A stretch of 64,000 bases of DNA from Taudactylus pleione (taxonomy: Eukaryota > Chordata > Amphibia > Anura > Myobatrachidae): the NCBI GenBank assembly GCA_031769625.1, contig JAUIMM010000694.1, positions 5,726,501 through 5,790,500 of the forward strand, written 5' to 3'. Every line of letters starts with the position of its first letter. Position 1 is the stretch's first letter. The notes under the pieces are model-generated. The model was not told the DNA's origin and searched no databases. It was given only the letters and a program-made list of their open reading frames with translations. Below, piece after piece: positions 32,291 to 43,700 of the stretch. The translations under genes were made by a program, and so were the position numbers.

Positions 32291-34355
32291 GCCTTCAGTG
32301 ATGGAAAATAGTAAATGAGTATTAATGAAAGTATTCAGTCAATGGATACCACTGTAGTATTATTTATTTACATGGCCACCCAAGGTGTTCTCAGCGCTAT
32401 ACAGAGGTGACACAACACAATTATACATCAACTACTAAAGGGACCCAGCGTATATCCTGCCTCCCATTCTCTTTCCACTGCTCCGTCCCCCACTCTGAGT
32501 GTTGCTCGACCTGTTCCTTCTCCCTGACTTCATGCCATCCCATCCTGTCCCACTCCCACTCCCATGCTTTACCCAGTTTCTGGTGGCCGGCTGGGTCCTA
32601 GCCCTGTCCCATCTCCTCACGCCCTAGCTCCAATGGCGCACGCATGTTGGAGAGGGGACAGACGTTAACAAATTATTATTCAGAAACTTGAAATAACTGA
32701 GGATGTCAGTTACCATAAGGAGATGACCAAAGGCTCGGTGGTCTAAGGCAAAATTAAGTCTGAAGTGAAGGGTTGGGTACAATGACTCATTACGGCTAGT
32801 AAATGCAAGTAGTGATATGTGGTGTGTGTGTGTGTGGGGGGTGGTAGATAGATGATCTGTGTACTCAACAAGTAGGTAGATAGAGAGAATCAGAGTCATT
32901 TCTGCGTAAGGAGAACAAAGGTGCACTGGTGACTGGCTCACAGTATAAGAGGGAGGGGTGTAACCAGGAGGGTGAACTGGCATAGATTAGGTGGGTAGAC
33001 TGAGGGGCAGGGTAACGAGTTAAGTGGAGGGCAGATAGACTTTAATTGAATGTGTGGGTGCTGGCAGTCAGTCTGATAAGGGTGAGCCAGTGTGGAAGTG
33101 ATTTCCAGAGCAGTGGTGCAACATAGATGAAATCTTGGCTGTGGGAGTGAGAGGAGGTGAGGCAGCAGTTGGTGGAGGAGTAGGGAGGGTGGGAGGAAAC
33201 ATGGACAGAAAGGAGGTTTCTATGTGAGGGTGAGGAGTTTCAGACTATTCTGAGATGAATGAGGCGTCACTGACACAGTTGTAGAGAGGGGAGGCTGACA
33301 CAGAGCAAATGGAAAGATAAATCAGATGGGCAACTGCATTCAGGATAGGTTGAGTGGAAAGAGGTGAAGGGGAGGAAGGCCAAGCAGGATGAAGTTACAG
33401 TAGTCCAGATGGGAATTTACAAATGCATGGGTGACCTCCACGGGGAGCAATGGTCTAATTCCACTTTACGGCACTGCACAGACTAGTTTCTTATGTTTGT
33501 TTGGTGAATGGACTGTGGCCACACCTTCCAGATTCGGCCACACCTCCCCCCACTATACCGGCCTATCAGAGCTTTTGATGGCCCTGTCCGAGTGACCTCT
33601 CATTAGTGGAAGGATCCCGAAATGGACTAGTTGCTTCATCCTAAGAGTTTTTTTTTTTGCCAGGAACAGTGGAATGCCTACACGGAACCAAGAGGAGTCT
33701 TCCCCATGGACTGGGTGAGTAATAAATGGGTAAACTAGGGGTACAGAGAAAAGACCTTGTGATATAGGCACTATCGCTGCTTTAACCCAGGAGGGGGATG
33801 GCACATGTTTCTTGTGCAGGCCCTTCTTCTCTGGGGTAACCAGCCCTGGTGTCAACTGGCCTAGGACTGATGGAACCATGTGCGGTGACCCCAACACTGC
33901 AGGTCTTCCCTCTATGGTTCCACTAGCCCTAATGCTGGTAAAGGTTAATCAGGGGGGATCTCACGCACTCCCCCTGATTTTTCCTATACAAGTCTAGGCA
34001 CAAATGCTAGTGCTGGTTAAGAGGGAGGGGAGGGCACACTTTATTTTTACCCATATGGAGCACAGCATGGCATTAGCCATTATCCTTAGCAGATGGGCGA
34101 CCACCAATAGACGCAGCCATGGGCGCTTCTGCGCCCACCCCTGGATCAGGCCCACTATTACATTTGGTGACCTGTATGTTTATCATTAGAAACATCTGTA
34201 GGATGGGTGTGTCACACTGAGGACAATGTGGTCAGGATTCTGGTGAGTCAGGCTGTACTCTCTTTCTACTAAATACAGTGACAACAACAGATCTCATTTC
34301 CCATAATTGTAATGGGAAATGCGATCTGCCTGAGATTTACTAAAAATAAAATGTG
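32291..34355. other. Non-coding with diffuse repeat-like sequence
   Basis: About 33060-33430 reads like an old interspersed element (TGAGGCAGCAG, TTACAGTAGTCCAGATGGGA) but has no terminus or ORF. A short (TG)n run lies at 32821-32836. No gene recognised. Confidence 0.35.
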
Positions 34356-34770
34356 AAAAAATGCCGGGGGAAGCCCTGTGATAATAACGCCATGGGGAGG
34401 TGGCATTATCCAGGGTCTCCCCCGGTTCCCTGACTCCTGCTATGCTCTAACAAGCAGAGCAGAGACGGGAGCCGGGCTCCAGTGATCAGCTGTGTGGTCT
34501 AAACAGACCACAAGCTGATCACTGCAAAAAAAAGTAGAAAATAAAGAATCTTACCTGAGTCCAGGGCTGGTGATCGGTGCTCCGGTGATGATCTCAGGGG
34601 CTCTGATCAGCTGGTATCCTGGCTCCTGCACTGTGACCCTGGTCAGCTGCTGCACAGAACAGCTGACCGGGTCACAGTGCAGGGTGGGAGACCAGCTGAA
34701 CGGAGCCCCGGAGGGATGACATCACCGGAGCAGTGATGACCAGAGGTACAGTAAGAGTAAGTGAAATAAA
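34356..34770 (+). repeat. Interspersed repeat, first copy
   Basis: Shares TCTCCCCCGG, CCAGTGATCAGCTGTGTGGT, CTAAACAGACCACA and GCTGATC with 36556-36765. Contains AACGCCATGGGGAGGTGGCATT, a short hairpin in its first 60 bp. Class unknown. Confidence 0.6.
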
Positions 34771-35254
34771 GGTGGGGTCACAGGAGAAGTGGACTGTGCG
34801 GACTCACGGGGGGGGGCACGATCGCACACGTGTATCTGCGGCCAGTCGGCACATGCACGGCACCTTGTCATTGTATTGTTTCCCAACAATACAGTGATAA
34901 GGCTGCAGAGGGGATTCGCAGGGACAGAGCTTTATCACAATGCAAATTCAGTTGGAAATATCACACTACACTCTGCATTCCAAATGCAGATTGTAGTAAA
35001 TAGGGCCCTTAGCCACTGAAGTATGGGCCTGATATAGAGATGGTTTGCATACGTCTCTGATGGTGGTGGGACTGCGCAAGTACATGACCTGTTCTACACA
35101 TGTGCCATCTGCCACCTCCAGTGAGTCAGTTGCTGTCCGTGACTGCACTGGCTACACTGTGTGTGGCAGTGACTTCCCATTTGTAGTGCTTCCTGCCAAT
35201 CACACACAAGACAGACAAGTCTAATGGGGAGGTGTTTTCTACCCGTGGAAGCAG
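34771..35254. other. Non-coding
   Basis: No recognisable gene or repeat; several short inverted words only. Confidence 0.3.
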
Positions 35255-35400
35255 GGCTGGATTTCCCACTTGGCAACCTAGGCACTCGCCTAGGGCCCGG
35301 GGAGATCCAAGGGGTTGCAATGGGGGCAGTACCAATATGACAAGCCCTAATGAATCGAGATGCCGTCCTCTTTAGCAACCTGTCCTGTTCCTGTAGCAGC
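35255..35400. mobile_element. hAT-type MITE fragment
   Basis: Starts CAGGGCTGGATTTCCCACTT (hAT-like CAGGGCTGG terminus), followed by CTAGGCACTCGCCTAGGGCC. The other end is missing. Confidence 0.45.
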
Positions 35401-35409
35401 TGCTGCATT

Positions 35410-35741
35410 AAGTGTAAGTATGTTATGTATGTGTACTGTTTTAGTGTGTATGTCTGTGTTAGTGTGTATGTATGTGTACTGTTTTAGTGTGTATGTATGT
35501 GTTAGTGTGTGTATACTGTGTATGTGTTAGTGTGTATGTATGTGTTAATGTGTATATGTGTTAGTATGTGTATACTGTGTATGTGTTAGTGTGTATGTAT
35601 GTGTTCGTGTCTATGTATGTGTTATTGTGTATATGTGTTAGTGTGGGTATACTGTGTATGTGTTAGTGTATATGTATGTGTTAATGTGTTTATATGTGTT
35701 AATGTGTATGTATGTGTTAATTTGTATATATCTTTTAGTGT
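35410..35741. repeat. TG-rich microsatellite
   Basis: Interrupted TGTATG/TGTTAG/TGTGTA repeats over about 330 bp; resumes as TA/TG-rich sequence at 35913-35985 after the MITE. Confidence 0.9.
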
Positions 35742-35749
35742 GTGTAGAC

Positions 35750-35904
35750 CAGAGGTTCCCAGATGCGGTCCTCAAGGCTCCTCAACAGTTCAGGTGTTAA
35801 ATCAAATTGACTGAGGTACTAAGTAAGTCACCTGTGCTCAACCATAGATATCTCTAAAACCTGGACTATTGGGGAGCCTTGAGGACTGTGTTTGGCAACC
35901 ACTG
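35750..35904. mobile_element. 155-bp hAT MITE
   Basis: TIRs CAGAGGTTCCCAGATGCGGT and the imperfect complement ending TTTGGCAACCACTG. 8-bp TSD with one mismatch (GTGTAGAC 35742-35749, GTGGAGAC 35905-35912). Inserted within the TG-rich microsatellite. Confidence 0.88.
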
Positions 35905-35912
35905 GTGGAGAC

Positions 35913-36555
35913 TGTTTATGTGTATGTTATATATAATATATATGTATGCTATATACATACAGTACATATGTATGTATGTACTTGTATTTAAGGTGAGTGT
36001 TATGTGTACTTTTTTAGCCTGATTAAACGAGCACTGAAGTGTTGCCTTCTACATGCCGGTGTATTGTCATTTGCAAGAGCCTGGAGTGCTGCACCAATTT
36101 GTCGATGTATGTGAATAATATTGTGCGGGCACCCGGCCAGGTACATATTTGAAACAGGAGAGCCGGATCACACCTTCTATGTTTGTATCCATATATCGCT
36201 TGTGACATAGCAGACTACCCTATCAAGGCTCACTGGATATTGTATTTTTAACTGTCATCACAAATATGCTGATTTTTTTTATATACTGTATCTGCTCATC
36301 ACTTGAGATATATATTTTCATGGATATTATCCTGTGATTATTGCTTTTATTTTTTGCACTTGGACACTTTTAAGGCATATGTGCAGTAATGCATGTGTTT
36401 AAATTGGACTTTGCTGGACTCAGTTGTATGGTATTGGGAGTGTCATATATAAACTTTCAATATGACACAGAATGACAATGAACGGGAAGCTATGGGCTTT
36501 GCACAATTTGATTATCCGCTGGGTGATACCTAAAGCTTTTCTGAACATGTATCCA
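35913..36555. other. Microsatellite remainder and non-coding DNA
   Basis: TATG-rich repeats to about 35985, then AT-rich sequence with no gene or repeat terminus recognised. Confidence 0.4.
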
Positions 36556-36765
36556 GCGTCTCCCCCGGTAACCGGACTTCCGGCCCCAGTGATCAGCTGT
36601 GTGGTCTAAACAGACCACACGCTGATCTCTGCTAGAAAAAAAAAAAGTAAGAAAAAAAAACTTGTCCAGGGAGCGGTGGTCGGGGCTTCCGGTGATATCT
36701 CCCCTCCAGTCAGCTGGTCTTTCAGCCTGCACTGGGGCCCGGTCATCGCCTGACTGAGCTCGCTC
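36556..36765 (+). repeat. Interspersed repeat, second copy
   Basis: Direct-orientation partner of 34356-34770, with TCTCCCCCGGTAACCGGA, CCAGTGATCAGCTGTGTGGT and CTAAACAGACCACACGCTGA. The flanks differ, so it is an interspersed repeat and not part of a longer duplication. Confidence 0.6.
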
Positions 36766-38194
36766 ATGGCCTGCAGAGTCACAACATAAAACTATGGGCA
36801 GCAGCATAGACATTTCCCTGTGCTAGATACTGTAACTCATCCAACATTTAGGTTACAGGCATTTCAAGGCGGAGCATTTTTATATCATACCGTCAATAAT
36901 AAAACAAGTAGAGGTGTTACATTTGGCACTGGCGTGTCTATGTGAGTCTCTGGGCGCTTTTCAGCTCATTGCCAGATAGTCCCCTCTCTCAGCGGGTCAT
37001 GACATGGTATTAAATATATTATAAAGTATAATTTAGCCTTGTCTCCGTGAGCTGACAGAGATCGGATGAGTTCGGCCTCCACCTACTGTGGTGATTGCCG
37101 GGATGCAGAGATGGGACATTTAAACAAACACAAAAATGAGCTTGAATTAAAAAGCCATACAGTTCCCAGCTTGCAGTCTGTGTCCTCTCATTACTCTCTG
37201 ATCATTTCATCAGGTTCTCCATGCATAGTTATTACATGTCGTTCTGCAATGTTCAGGTTTTCCCGTTTTATTGCACTTTTACTCATCTTGTCTGGAGGAA
37301 GATATTACGGAGTGTTTAAAGAACAACATTAAGTGTAATAGAAGCACTTTTCCATCACCTTTAGCAAAGTGCAAACATTCATGTTTCATTTCATAAATTG
37401 CATTACACAGAACACGGAATTTCTTTTCATTTTGTCCACAGTCATTTGGGTTTCATTTATTTATTTGGCATAGTAAAAATCCTATTTTGTGCTTATTGAG
37501 AAGACCTGGGAATCTACGAGGCTTCAATACATGTACTTTGATGCTGGAACAATGTAATAGTGTGACATTGTCACACGGAGAGAAGCAGACAATTGGGCGG
37601 ATTGGTGAGCGGTAATTTGTGCCGCCTGGCAGGCGAGATTCCTTATACTGTATTTATAATTAGTGCTGTTGTTCCAAGCTCATGGAGTGATACTGATTCT
37701 TATTGAAACACCTCAACAGCTCCAGGTTTGTCTGAATCAAGGAGAAATGCTAGGCTAAAGGCCGATTGCAATGACAAATCATTTAACAAGTGCCGCGTGG
37801 GGATGATAACGATGCATTGCGCGCTCCCGCTAATCGTGGTCGCTGATCTCTTGAACATGCAGAAAGATCTCAACCTGTCTTTCACGATTTGGCACACATC
37901 GTTCCATGTGTACGCAGGATGAACGATGTCATGGATGACGAACGATTTGTCGACACTTTTCCTGGCCACTATCCTCCACCATTTTGTGCCAGCCGACGGG
38001 GAGACAGAAGATGCATCGTGAGGTTGTTTGCTGCCAAACTATATATCGTTAATGATTTGCAGTCGTTGACGACCCATCTACATCGTTTGATCAAAGGTTT
38101 TACGGTGTGCTAGTGTGGGCGCTTCTAGCGTCAGAGCAAGCCTAAATGTCACTGCGGGTCTCCCTAATTAGAACTCACAAGGGTAACAATAATG
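36766..38194. other. Non-coding
   Basis: About 37340-37690 is AT-rich with no repeat structure (a candidate single-copy island). About 37740-38110 is full of ACGAT/ATCGT words in both orientations, suggesting a decayed foldback MITE whose ends I cannot place. No gene recognised. Confidence 0.35.
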
Positions 38195-38990
38195 GCAGAA
38201 AAAAAGAGTGTCACAAATAAACCATAAAAAGATATTGTTTATTAAACATGTAAATATGTGCATAGGTAATTATGCACTGATCACCCAACAGATAAACTGG
38301 TGGATATGGTTACATAAAACATTGAACAACAGTAGGCAGAAATAATGTGCCAGAAATGATCATAAAAAGGCCTTAACAAAGAAGGCTAAGTTCTCCAGAA
38401 CGTGGAATCATAAAACAATGGTAAAAACATGTCACATAAGTAAAAAGAAGGTCCTACCGCCCACTGTGAAAAGGAGCCGCAGGTGTTTAGACAAAAAAAG
38501 CATGCAGAGGCCCCGGTTCCCCTGCATGTGGTTCCTATGCTTTACTGGTTGGGATACGTCCTTATTGCTGCATCAGGGGTCCGGGTAGCATGGGGGTACG
38601 CCAACATGTTTCGAGACGCTTCCTGGTCTCCTCCTCAAGGCTGTAACTTACCCATGCCGTGCTAGTCCTATTTATACCTGATGGATGTCCTGGTGCTGGA
38701 TCGTGGCTCCGGATCCTGTGTGCTGCCATGTGTGTCACGGGAAGATGTCAGAACAAAATGATGATAAACACAGGTAATGTTGGTTTAAAGAGAAAGCTGC
38801 AAGTTGTAGTGTATTTAATATGTTGTTGTGACGGCCATTATTTTGAAGTTCCGTCAGCCATCTTTTTGTAGACAAATAAATGGTGGTATCCCGTCGGTCA
38901 TTTTGTAAGAGATAAACAGATGGCAGCCATTTTGTAGAGGATAAATGTATAGATATTTCTTCAGCCATTTTTCCATCACCAGGCCGCCTG
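38195..38990 (-). mobile_element. Penelope-like element terminal fragment
   Basis: Read on the minus strand: ATAAATAGG TATA-like box (38670-38678), then a hammerhead-like motif followed by GAAACATGTTGG, then about 400 bp of non-coding sequence ending in AATAAACAATATC-like polyadenylation signals near 38230. This order resembles the terminal repeats of Penelope-like elements, some of which carry hammerhead ribozymes. No reverse transcriptase is present, so the call is tentative. Confidence 0.4.
38598..38642 (-). ncRNA. Hammerhead-ribozyme-like core
   Basis: Minus strand: CTTGAGGAG, a 5-bp stem GAGAC/GTCTC closing an 8-nt loop, then GAAAC and the self-complementary ACATGT. Compared with the hammerhead core CUGANGA-stem II-GAAA, U4, G5, A6, G8, A9 and GAAA are present, but C3 is replaced by T. 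It is therefore probably an inactivated or diverged ribozyme. A palindromic stem III would fit a dimeric form. Confidence 0.35.
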
Positions 38991-39058
38991 CTAAAGCTGT
39001 CACTCACAGCTTAGCGAGCAGCCTGGAGGCCGGGGAAAAAAAAAAACAGCCAGCCCTG

Positions 39059-39106
39059 ATTCAGAGCGAGCGCTCGCAAATAGTGAGCGCCTCTGAATCA
39101 GGGTCT
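39059..39106. mobile_element. Miniature Harbinger-like MITE remnant
   Basis: CCCTGATTCAGAGCGAGCGC is closed directly against GAGCGCCTCTGAATCAGGG: the two family TIRs with almost no interior. A deletion derivative of the GGGCCTGATTCAGAGCC family. Confidence 0.7.
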
Positions 39107-39187
39107 TAGTTGCTACAATCTAACACTATATACACTATATTCTTCACTCCATTACTAAAGAGTATTGGCACCGTACCCACTAATTTT

Positions 39188-39195
39188 TTTGTATA

Positions 39196-39228
<33 letters not shown>

Positions 39229-39244
39229 ATATATATATATATAT
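39188..39244. repeat. (AT)n microsatellite
   Basis: Alternating AT with two TCT/ATCT interruptions, ending exactly where hAT copy B begins. Confidence 0.95.
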
Positions 39245-39403
39245 TAGGGGTGAGCGGGTTCGGATTTCTGAAATCCGAACCCCCCCGAGCCCCCCCGATC
39301 CAAGGCCGATCCGAGTCAGGCTCGACTTTTCCCGTCTGACTCGGATCTGAAATCGAGGCAAATCGTCATCATCCCGCCTTCCGGGTCTCGCGGGTTTTGT
39401 ATC

Positions 39404-39413
39404 CTATATAAGG
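39404..39413 (+). promoter_or_regulatory. Putative TATA box of hAT B
   Basis: CTATATAAGG, same position relative to the terminus as in A and C. The tandem array lies between it and the start codon, so the array would be in the 5' leader of the transcript unless spliced out. Confidence 0.55.
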
Positions 39414-39734
39414 TACCCGCGTCGGCGCCATTTTCTCACTCGGCTGGGGACAGTGAAGAGGGAGGGTGGGAGTTAGGGCTGGCTGGGCTGTGTAGTGTAG
39501 TGTAGTGTAGTGCAGTGTAGTGTTGTGCAGTGCTGTGCTGCGCTGTGCTGCTGTTGTCCATAGGGGCTGTGTCCACTACTTCAAAGTCCATAGGGGCTGG
39601 CTGGACTGTGTTGTGCAGTCAGTTGTCCATAGGGGCTGTGTCCACTCCAAAGTCCAGTGCAGTGTCCCAGTCCTAAAGGGGTGCTGTAGTGTTGTCCAGG
39701 GGGTGCCATGTCCATTAGGGGTGCTCCCCCCAAG

Positions 39735-40400
39735 TGCTAAAAAAAAAATATATTTTTTCTGTGTTTGTGAATTGTGTGCAATGTGGCTGCACGTGCATCA
39801 ACAAAGGAGCAGCGCCAAGCATGCGCCTGTGTCCCATAAGTAAAAGGCCGGCTGGCTTGTCCGTTAAAGGGTACTGTAACCCCCAAAGGGCACTCCAAAC
39901 AAATTAAAAATATATATTTTTTTGTGTTTGTGAATTGTGTGCGCAGTAGCCGCACGTGCATCAACAAAGTAGTGCCAAGCGTGCGCCTGTGTCCCATAAA
40001 TAAAGGGCCGGCTGGATTGATCGCTAAAGGGTGCTGTAACCCCCAAAGTACACTCCAAACAAAATAAAAAAACATTTTCTGTGTTTGTGAATTGTGTGCG
40101 CAGTAGCCGCACGTGCATCAACAAAGTAGTGCCCAGAGTGCGCCTGTGTCCCATAAATAAAGGGCCGGCTGGATTGACCGCGAAAGGGTGCTGTAACCCC
40201 CAAAGGGCACTCCAAACAAAATAATTTTTTTTTTCTGTGTTTGTGAATTGTGTGCACTGTGGCTGCACGTGCATCAACGAAGGAGCAGCGACAAGCGTGC
40301 GCCTGTGTCCCATAAGTAAAGGGCCGACTGGCTCATTTCTTAAAGGGTGGTGTAACCCACAAAGTGCACTAGTCTCCAACAAAAATAAAAAATAATTTTC
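39735..40400 (+). repeat. Tandem array in hAT B, about 4 units
   Basis: Same 155-160-bp monomers as copy A (GTGTTTGTGAATTGTGTGC, CACGTGCATCAACAAA, GTGCTGTAACCCCCAAAG), with both monomer classes present. The shortest array of the three copies. Confidence 0.93.
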
Positions 40401-40447
40401 TGTGTTTGTGTGCGCCTTAGCCGCACGTATATATCAATATAACATAA

Positions 40448-41473
40448 ATGGAGGACCAAACTTTCTCCGATAAAAATAAAATAGGGAAAGATCAAGAACC
40501 ACTTCCTCCTAGTGCTGAAGCTGCTGCCACTAGTCATGACATAGACGATAACATGCCATCAACGTCGTCTGCCAAGGCCGATGCCCAATGTCATAGTAGA
40601 GGGCACATACAATCCCAAATGACAAAGTTCAGGAAAATGACCTTGAAAAAAACATTTAAATCATCTGAAGAGAAACGTAAACTTGTCAATAAGCCATTTA
40701 CGACACGGAGTGGCAAGGAACGGCTAAGGTCTTTCCCTATGTTCATGACTAGTGGTTCAGCTTCACATGACGATGGAAGCCCTCCTCCCGCTAAAAAAAT
40801 CAAACAAGTTAAGCTGGCAAAAGCACAGCGAAGAACTGTGTGTTCTAAGAAGATATCACAAATCCCAAAAGAGAGTCCAAGTGTGGTGGTGGTTGCGATG
40901 CCTGACCTTCCCAGCACTGGACGGGAAGAGGTGGCTCTTTCCACCATTTGCACGCCCCCTGCAAGTGCTGAAAGGAGCACCCACAGTCCACTTGCTGATA
41001 TGCGAATTGAAGATGTCACTGTTGAAGTACAACAGGATGAGGATACTGGTGTAGCTGGCGCTGAGGAGGAAGTTGGCGAGGAGGATTCTGATGGTGATGT
41101 GGTTTGTTTAAATCAGGCTCCGGGGGAGACAGTTGTTGTCCGTGGGATGAAAAAGCCCATCACGGTCATGCCTGGGCAGAAGACCAAACATTCCACCTCT
41201 TTGGTCTGGCAATATTTCTATCCAAATCCGGACAACAACTGTCTTGCCATATGTACCATATGTAAAGGTGAAATAAGTAGGGGTAGGGACGTCAACCACC
41301 TAGGAACATCCTCCCTTATACGGCACCTGCAGCGCATTCATAAAAAGTTACTGTCAAGTTCAGAAACTTTGGCTCAGACCGTAAGCAGTCCAGGGTCACC
41401 TAAATCCCTTTTTCCTGTTTTATCCAAGGAATCGGTGGATGAGGAGGATGAGGATGACATCTTGCCTCCGTAG
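40448..41473 (+). CDS. BED-finger protein lacking the transposase core (hAT B)
   Basis: Intact 341-codon ORF. Start chosen because MEDQTFSDKNKIGKDQ is shared by all three hAT copies. Layout: polar, Ser/Thr-rich N-terminus (1-110); basic patch PPPAKKIKQVKLAKAQRR (112-129), a likely nuclear signal; acidic stretch (about 187-216); BED zinc finger at about 250-300 with VWQYF, Cys269, Cys272, His293 and His298; then a short linker and the acidic tail ESVDEEDEDDILPP. In hAT transposases the BED finger binds transposon DNA and the missing middle would hold the DDE catalytic core and dimerisation domain. The tail matches the end of the full transposase in copy A, so the ORF arose by an in-frame internal deletion. 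The predicted product could bind DNA but not catalyse transposition; a repressor role is inference. Expression is unknown. Confidence 0.85.
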   Translation: MEDQTFSDKNKIGKDQEPLPPSAEAAATSHDIDDNMPSTSSAKADAQCHSRGHIQSQMTKFRKMTLKKTFKSSEEKRKLVNKPFTTRSGKERLRSFPMFMTSGSASHDDGSPPPAKKIKQVKLAKAQRRTVCSKKISQIPKESPSVVVVAMPDLPSTGREEVALSTICTPPASAERSTHSPLADMRIEDVTVEVQQDEDTGVAGAEEEVGEEDSDGDVVCLNQAPGETVVVRGMKKPITVMPGQKTKHSTSLVWQYFYPNPDNNCLAICTICKGEISRGRDVNHLGTSSLIRHLQRIHKKLLSSSETLAQTVSSPGSPKSLFPVLSKESVDEEDEDDILPP

Positions 41474-42108
41474 AGCCAGTTTGTGCAGGGACACATTAAT
41501 TGCCAGCTTGTTTTGTGGGGGCCCAAACGAACCAATCATTTCAGCCACAGTTGTGTGGCAGACCCTGGCGCTGAAATGATTGCTTTGTTAAAGTGTGCAT
41601 GTCCTATTTACACAACATAAGGGTGGGTGGTAGGGCCCAAGGACAATTCCATCTTGCACCTCTTTTTTTTCTTTGCAGTATGTACAGTTTGGGGCCTAGT
41701 TTTTCAAACTGCCATCCTGTCTGCCACTGCAGTGTCACTCCTAGATGGGTCACGTGTTTGTGCCGCCCACTCGTGTCGCTTAGCATAGTCATCCAGCTAC
41801 TTCGGTGCAACCTTTTGGACATAAAAACACTATTGTGAGGTGTGAGGTGTTCAGAATAGACTGGAAATTAGTGGAAATTAAGGTTATTGAGGTTAATAAT
41901 AGCATAGGAGCAGAAAAACCCACACATTCTGTGATTTTAGCTGTTTTTATGCTTTTTTAAAAAAAAATACAGATCCAAAACACACAACCCAGAACCCAAA
42001 ACACGGAAGGGTGGTTTTGGCAAAACCAATCCAGATCCAAAACACGAAGAAAGATCCAGATCCAAAACCAAAACACAAAACATGAAAAGTGGCCGGTGCA
42101 CACCCCTA

Positions 42109-42235
42109 GTACCAATCAATCAGTTCCTAACTGTCATTTTTAAACAATGCCTGTAAAGTGACCGTTAGGAGCTGATTGCTTGGTACTTTATCGCTCTCCA
42201 CTTTGTCTCTCTGCAAAGCTTAGTCCATCTCCCCC
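42109..42235. mobile_element. Palindromic MITE remnant next to hAT B
   Basis: CAATCAGTTCCTAACTGTCA and TTAGGAGCTGATTGCTTGGT are inverted arms of the CCAATCAGCTCCTAACTGTC family seen at 61560-61712. The left end is lost at the hAT B boundary. Confidence 0.6.
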
Positions 42236-42969
42236 TTTCCCTGAAGCATATATAGAATACTATTTTTTTCTCTGTCGTGTTATGAATTGACGTTTGCAGT
42301 ACAGAAAGGACACAATTGAAAAACCTTGTGCACAAGCCCTGGGAGAGATTGTGCAGAGGGAATAGAACGTCTCTGCAGTTTTATTTCATTTGATTGTGTT
42401 TTTATGGCTGGTAAACGGGTTACCTGTGAAACTTGCAATAAATAATGTCTCAGATTTAGTCAGACCTGCAGTAAAAGGTCCAGGATTTATAGCGTTCTAT
42501 TGATTTCTTACGCCGGTCTGAAAAAAAGAAGAGAAAAGTCTGTTTATTGAAATAAATTGACAGGTTTCAGCTCCCCTACACCACATAACTGTCTCCTCTA
42601 ATGGCCAAGGAGTCGGCCTCAGCTTCTCTATATAAAAGCTAATTTCCAATTTGGGATGCGTGAACACAGAGAAACAAAGCTCAGATGCCTATGAGTAAAT
42701 CTGTTTGTTATTTAATACATAGCGGCGTTTCTATATCTTCACAGTATATTTTACATTATTGCGTCTGGAACGAGAAAAAAAACAAAACTACAACACGCAG
42801 AAAACAGCAAAGAGAGATGCTCGTATTGTGATTGTTTTACCTCTCAGGGGAATGTAGCGAACACTTTCTGTTATTTCTGTGCCCTACATGCCGCACCGGC
42901 TACACAGGCGCCACAACACTTCTGAACCGACAGAAAATGGGGACTGTTCTGTAGAAATCAGGACTGTTT
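42236..42969. other. Non-coding between hAT copies B and C
   Basis: AT-rich sequence without repeat termini or coding signal. It would be the loop of a hairpin formed by the two facing hAT copies. Confidence 0.4.
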
Positions 42970-43700
42970 GCAGGGAATTGGTATGATTTACCGCCGGACC
43001 CATGCCCGGCGGTTGGAATCCTGACAGCGGCAGAGGAGGAAATCCCGATCGTCCTAAGGTAAGTATATACTAGGGGTGTGCACCGGCCACTTTTCGTGTT
43101 TTGTGTTTTGGTTTTGGATCTGGATCTTTCTTCGTGTTTTGGATCTGGATTGGTTTTGCCAAAACCACCCTTCCGTGTTTTGGGTTATGGGTTTTGTGTT
43201 TTGGATCTGTATTTTTTTGAAAAAAAGCATAAAAACAGCTAAAATCACAGAATTTGTTGGTTTCTCTGCTCCTATGCTATTATTAACCTCAATAACCTTA
43301 ATGTCCACTCATTTCCAGTCTATTCTGAACACCTCACACCTCACAATAGTGTTTTTATGGCCAAAAGGTTGCACCGAGGTAGCTGGATGACTATGCTAAG
43401 CGACACGAGTAGGCGGCACAAACACGTGGCCCATCTAGGAGTGACACTGCAGTGGCAGACAGGATGGCAGTTTGAAAAACTAGGCCCCAAACTGTACATA
43501 ATGCAAAGAAAAAAAAGAGGTGCAAGATGGAATTGTCCTTGGGCCCTCCCACCCTTATGTTGTATAAACAGGACATGCACACTTAACAAACCAATCATTT
43601 CAGCGCCAGGGTCTGCCACACAACTGTGGCTGAAATGATTGGTTCGTTTGGGCCCCCACAAAACAAGCTGGCAATTAATGTGTCCCTGCACAAACTGGTT

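Larger units (their letters stand above)
39245..42108 (+). mobile_element. hAT transposon copy B (internal deletion)
   Basis: 2864 bp, TAGGGGTG to CACCCCTA. Left leader with the GGGTTCGGATTTC hairpin (39256-39282) and TATA box, about four tandem units, one intact ORF, the conserved 3' hairpin and the right terminus. The flanks are ATATATAT and GTACCAAT, so no TSD is visible. It lies opposite copy C, 962 bp away. Confidence 0.93.

Noticed and set aside
35599..35814. Cys/Val-rich frame in TG repeats
   Set aside because: Pure microsatellite translation.
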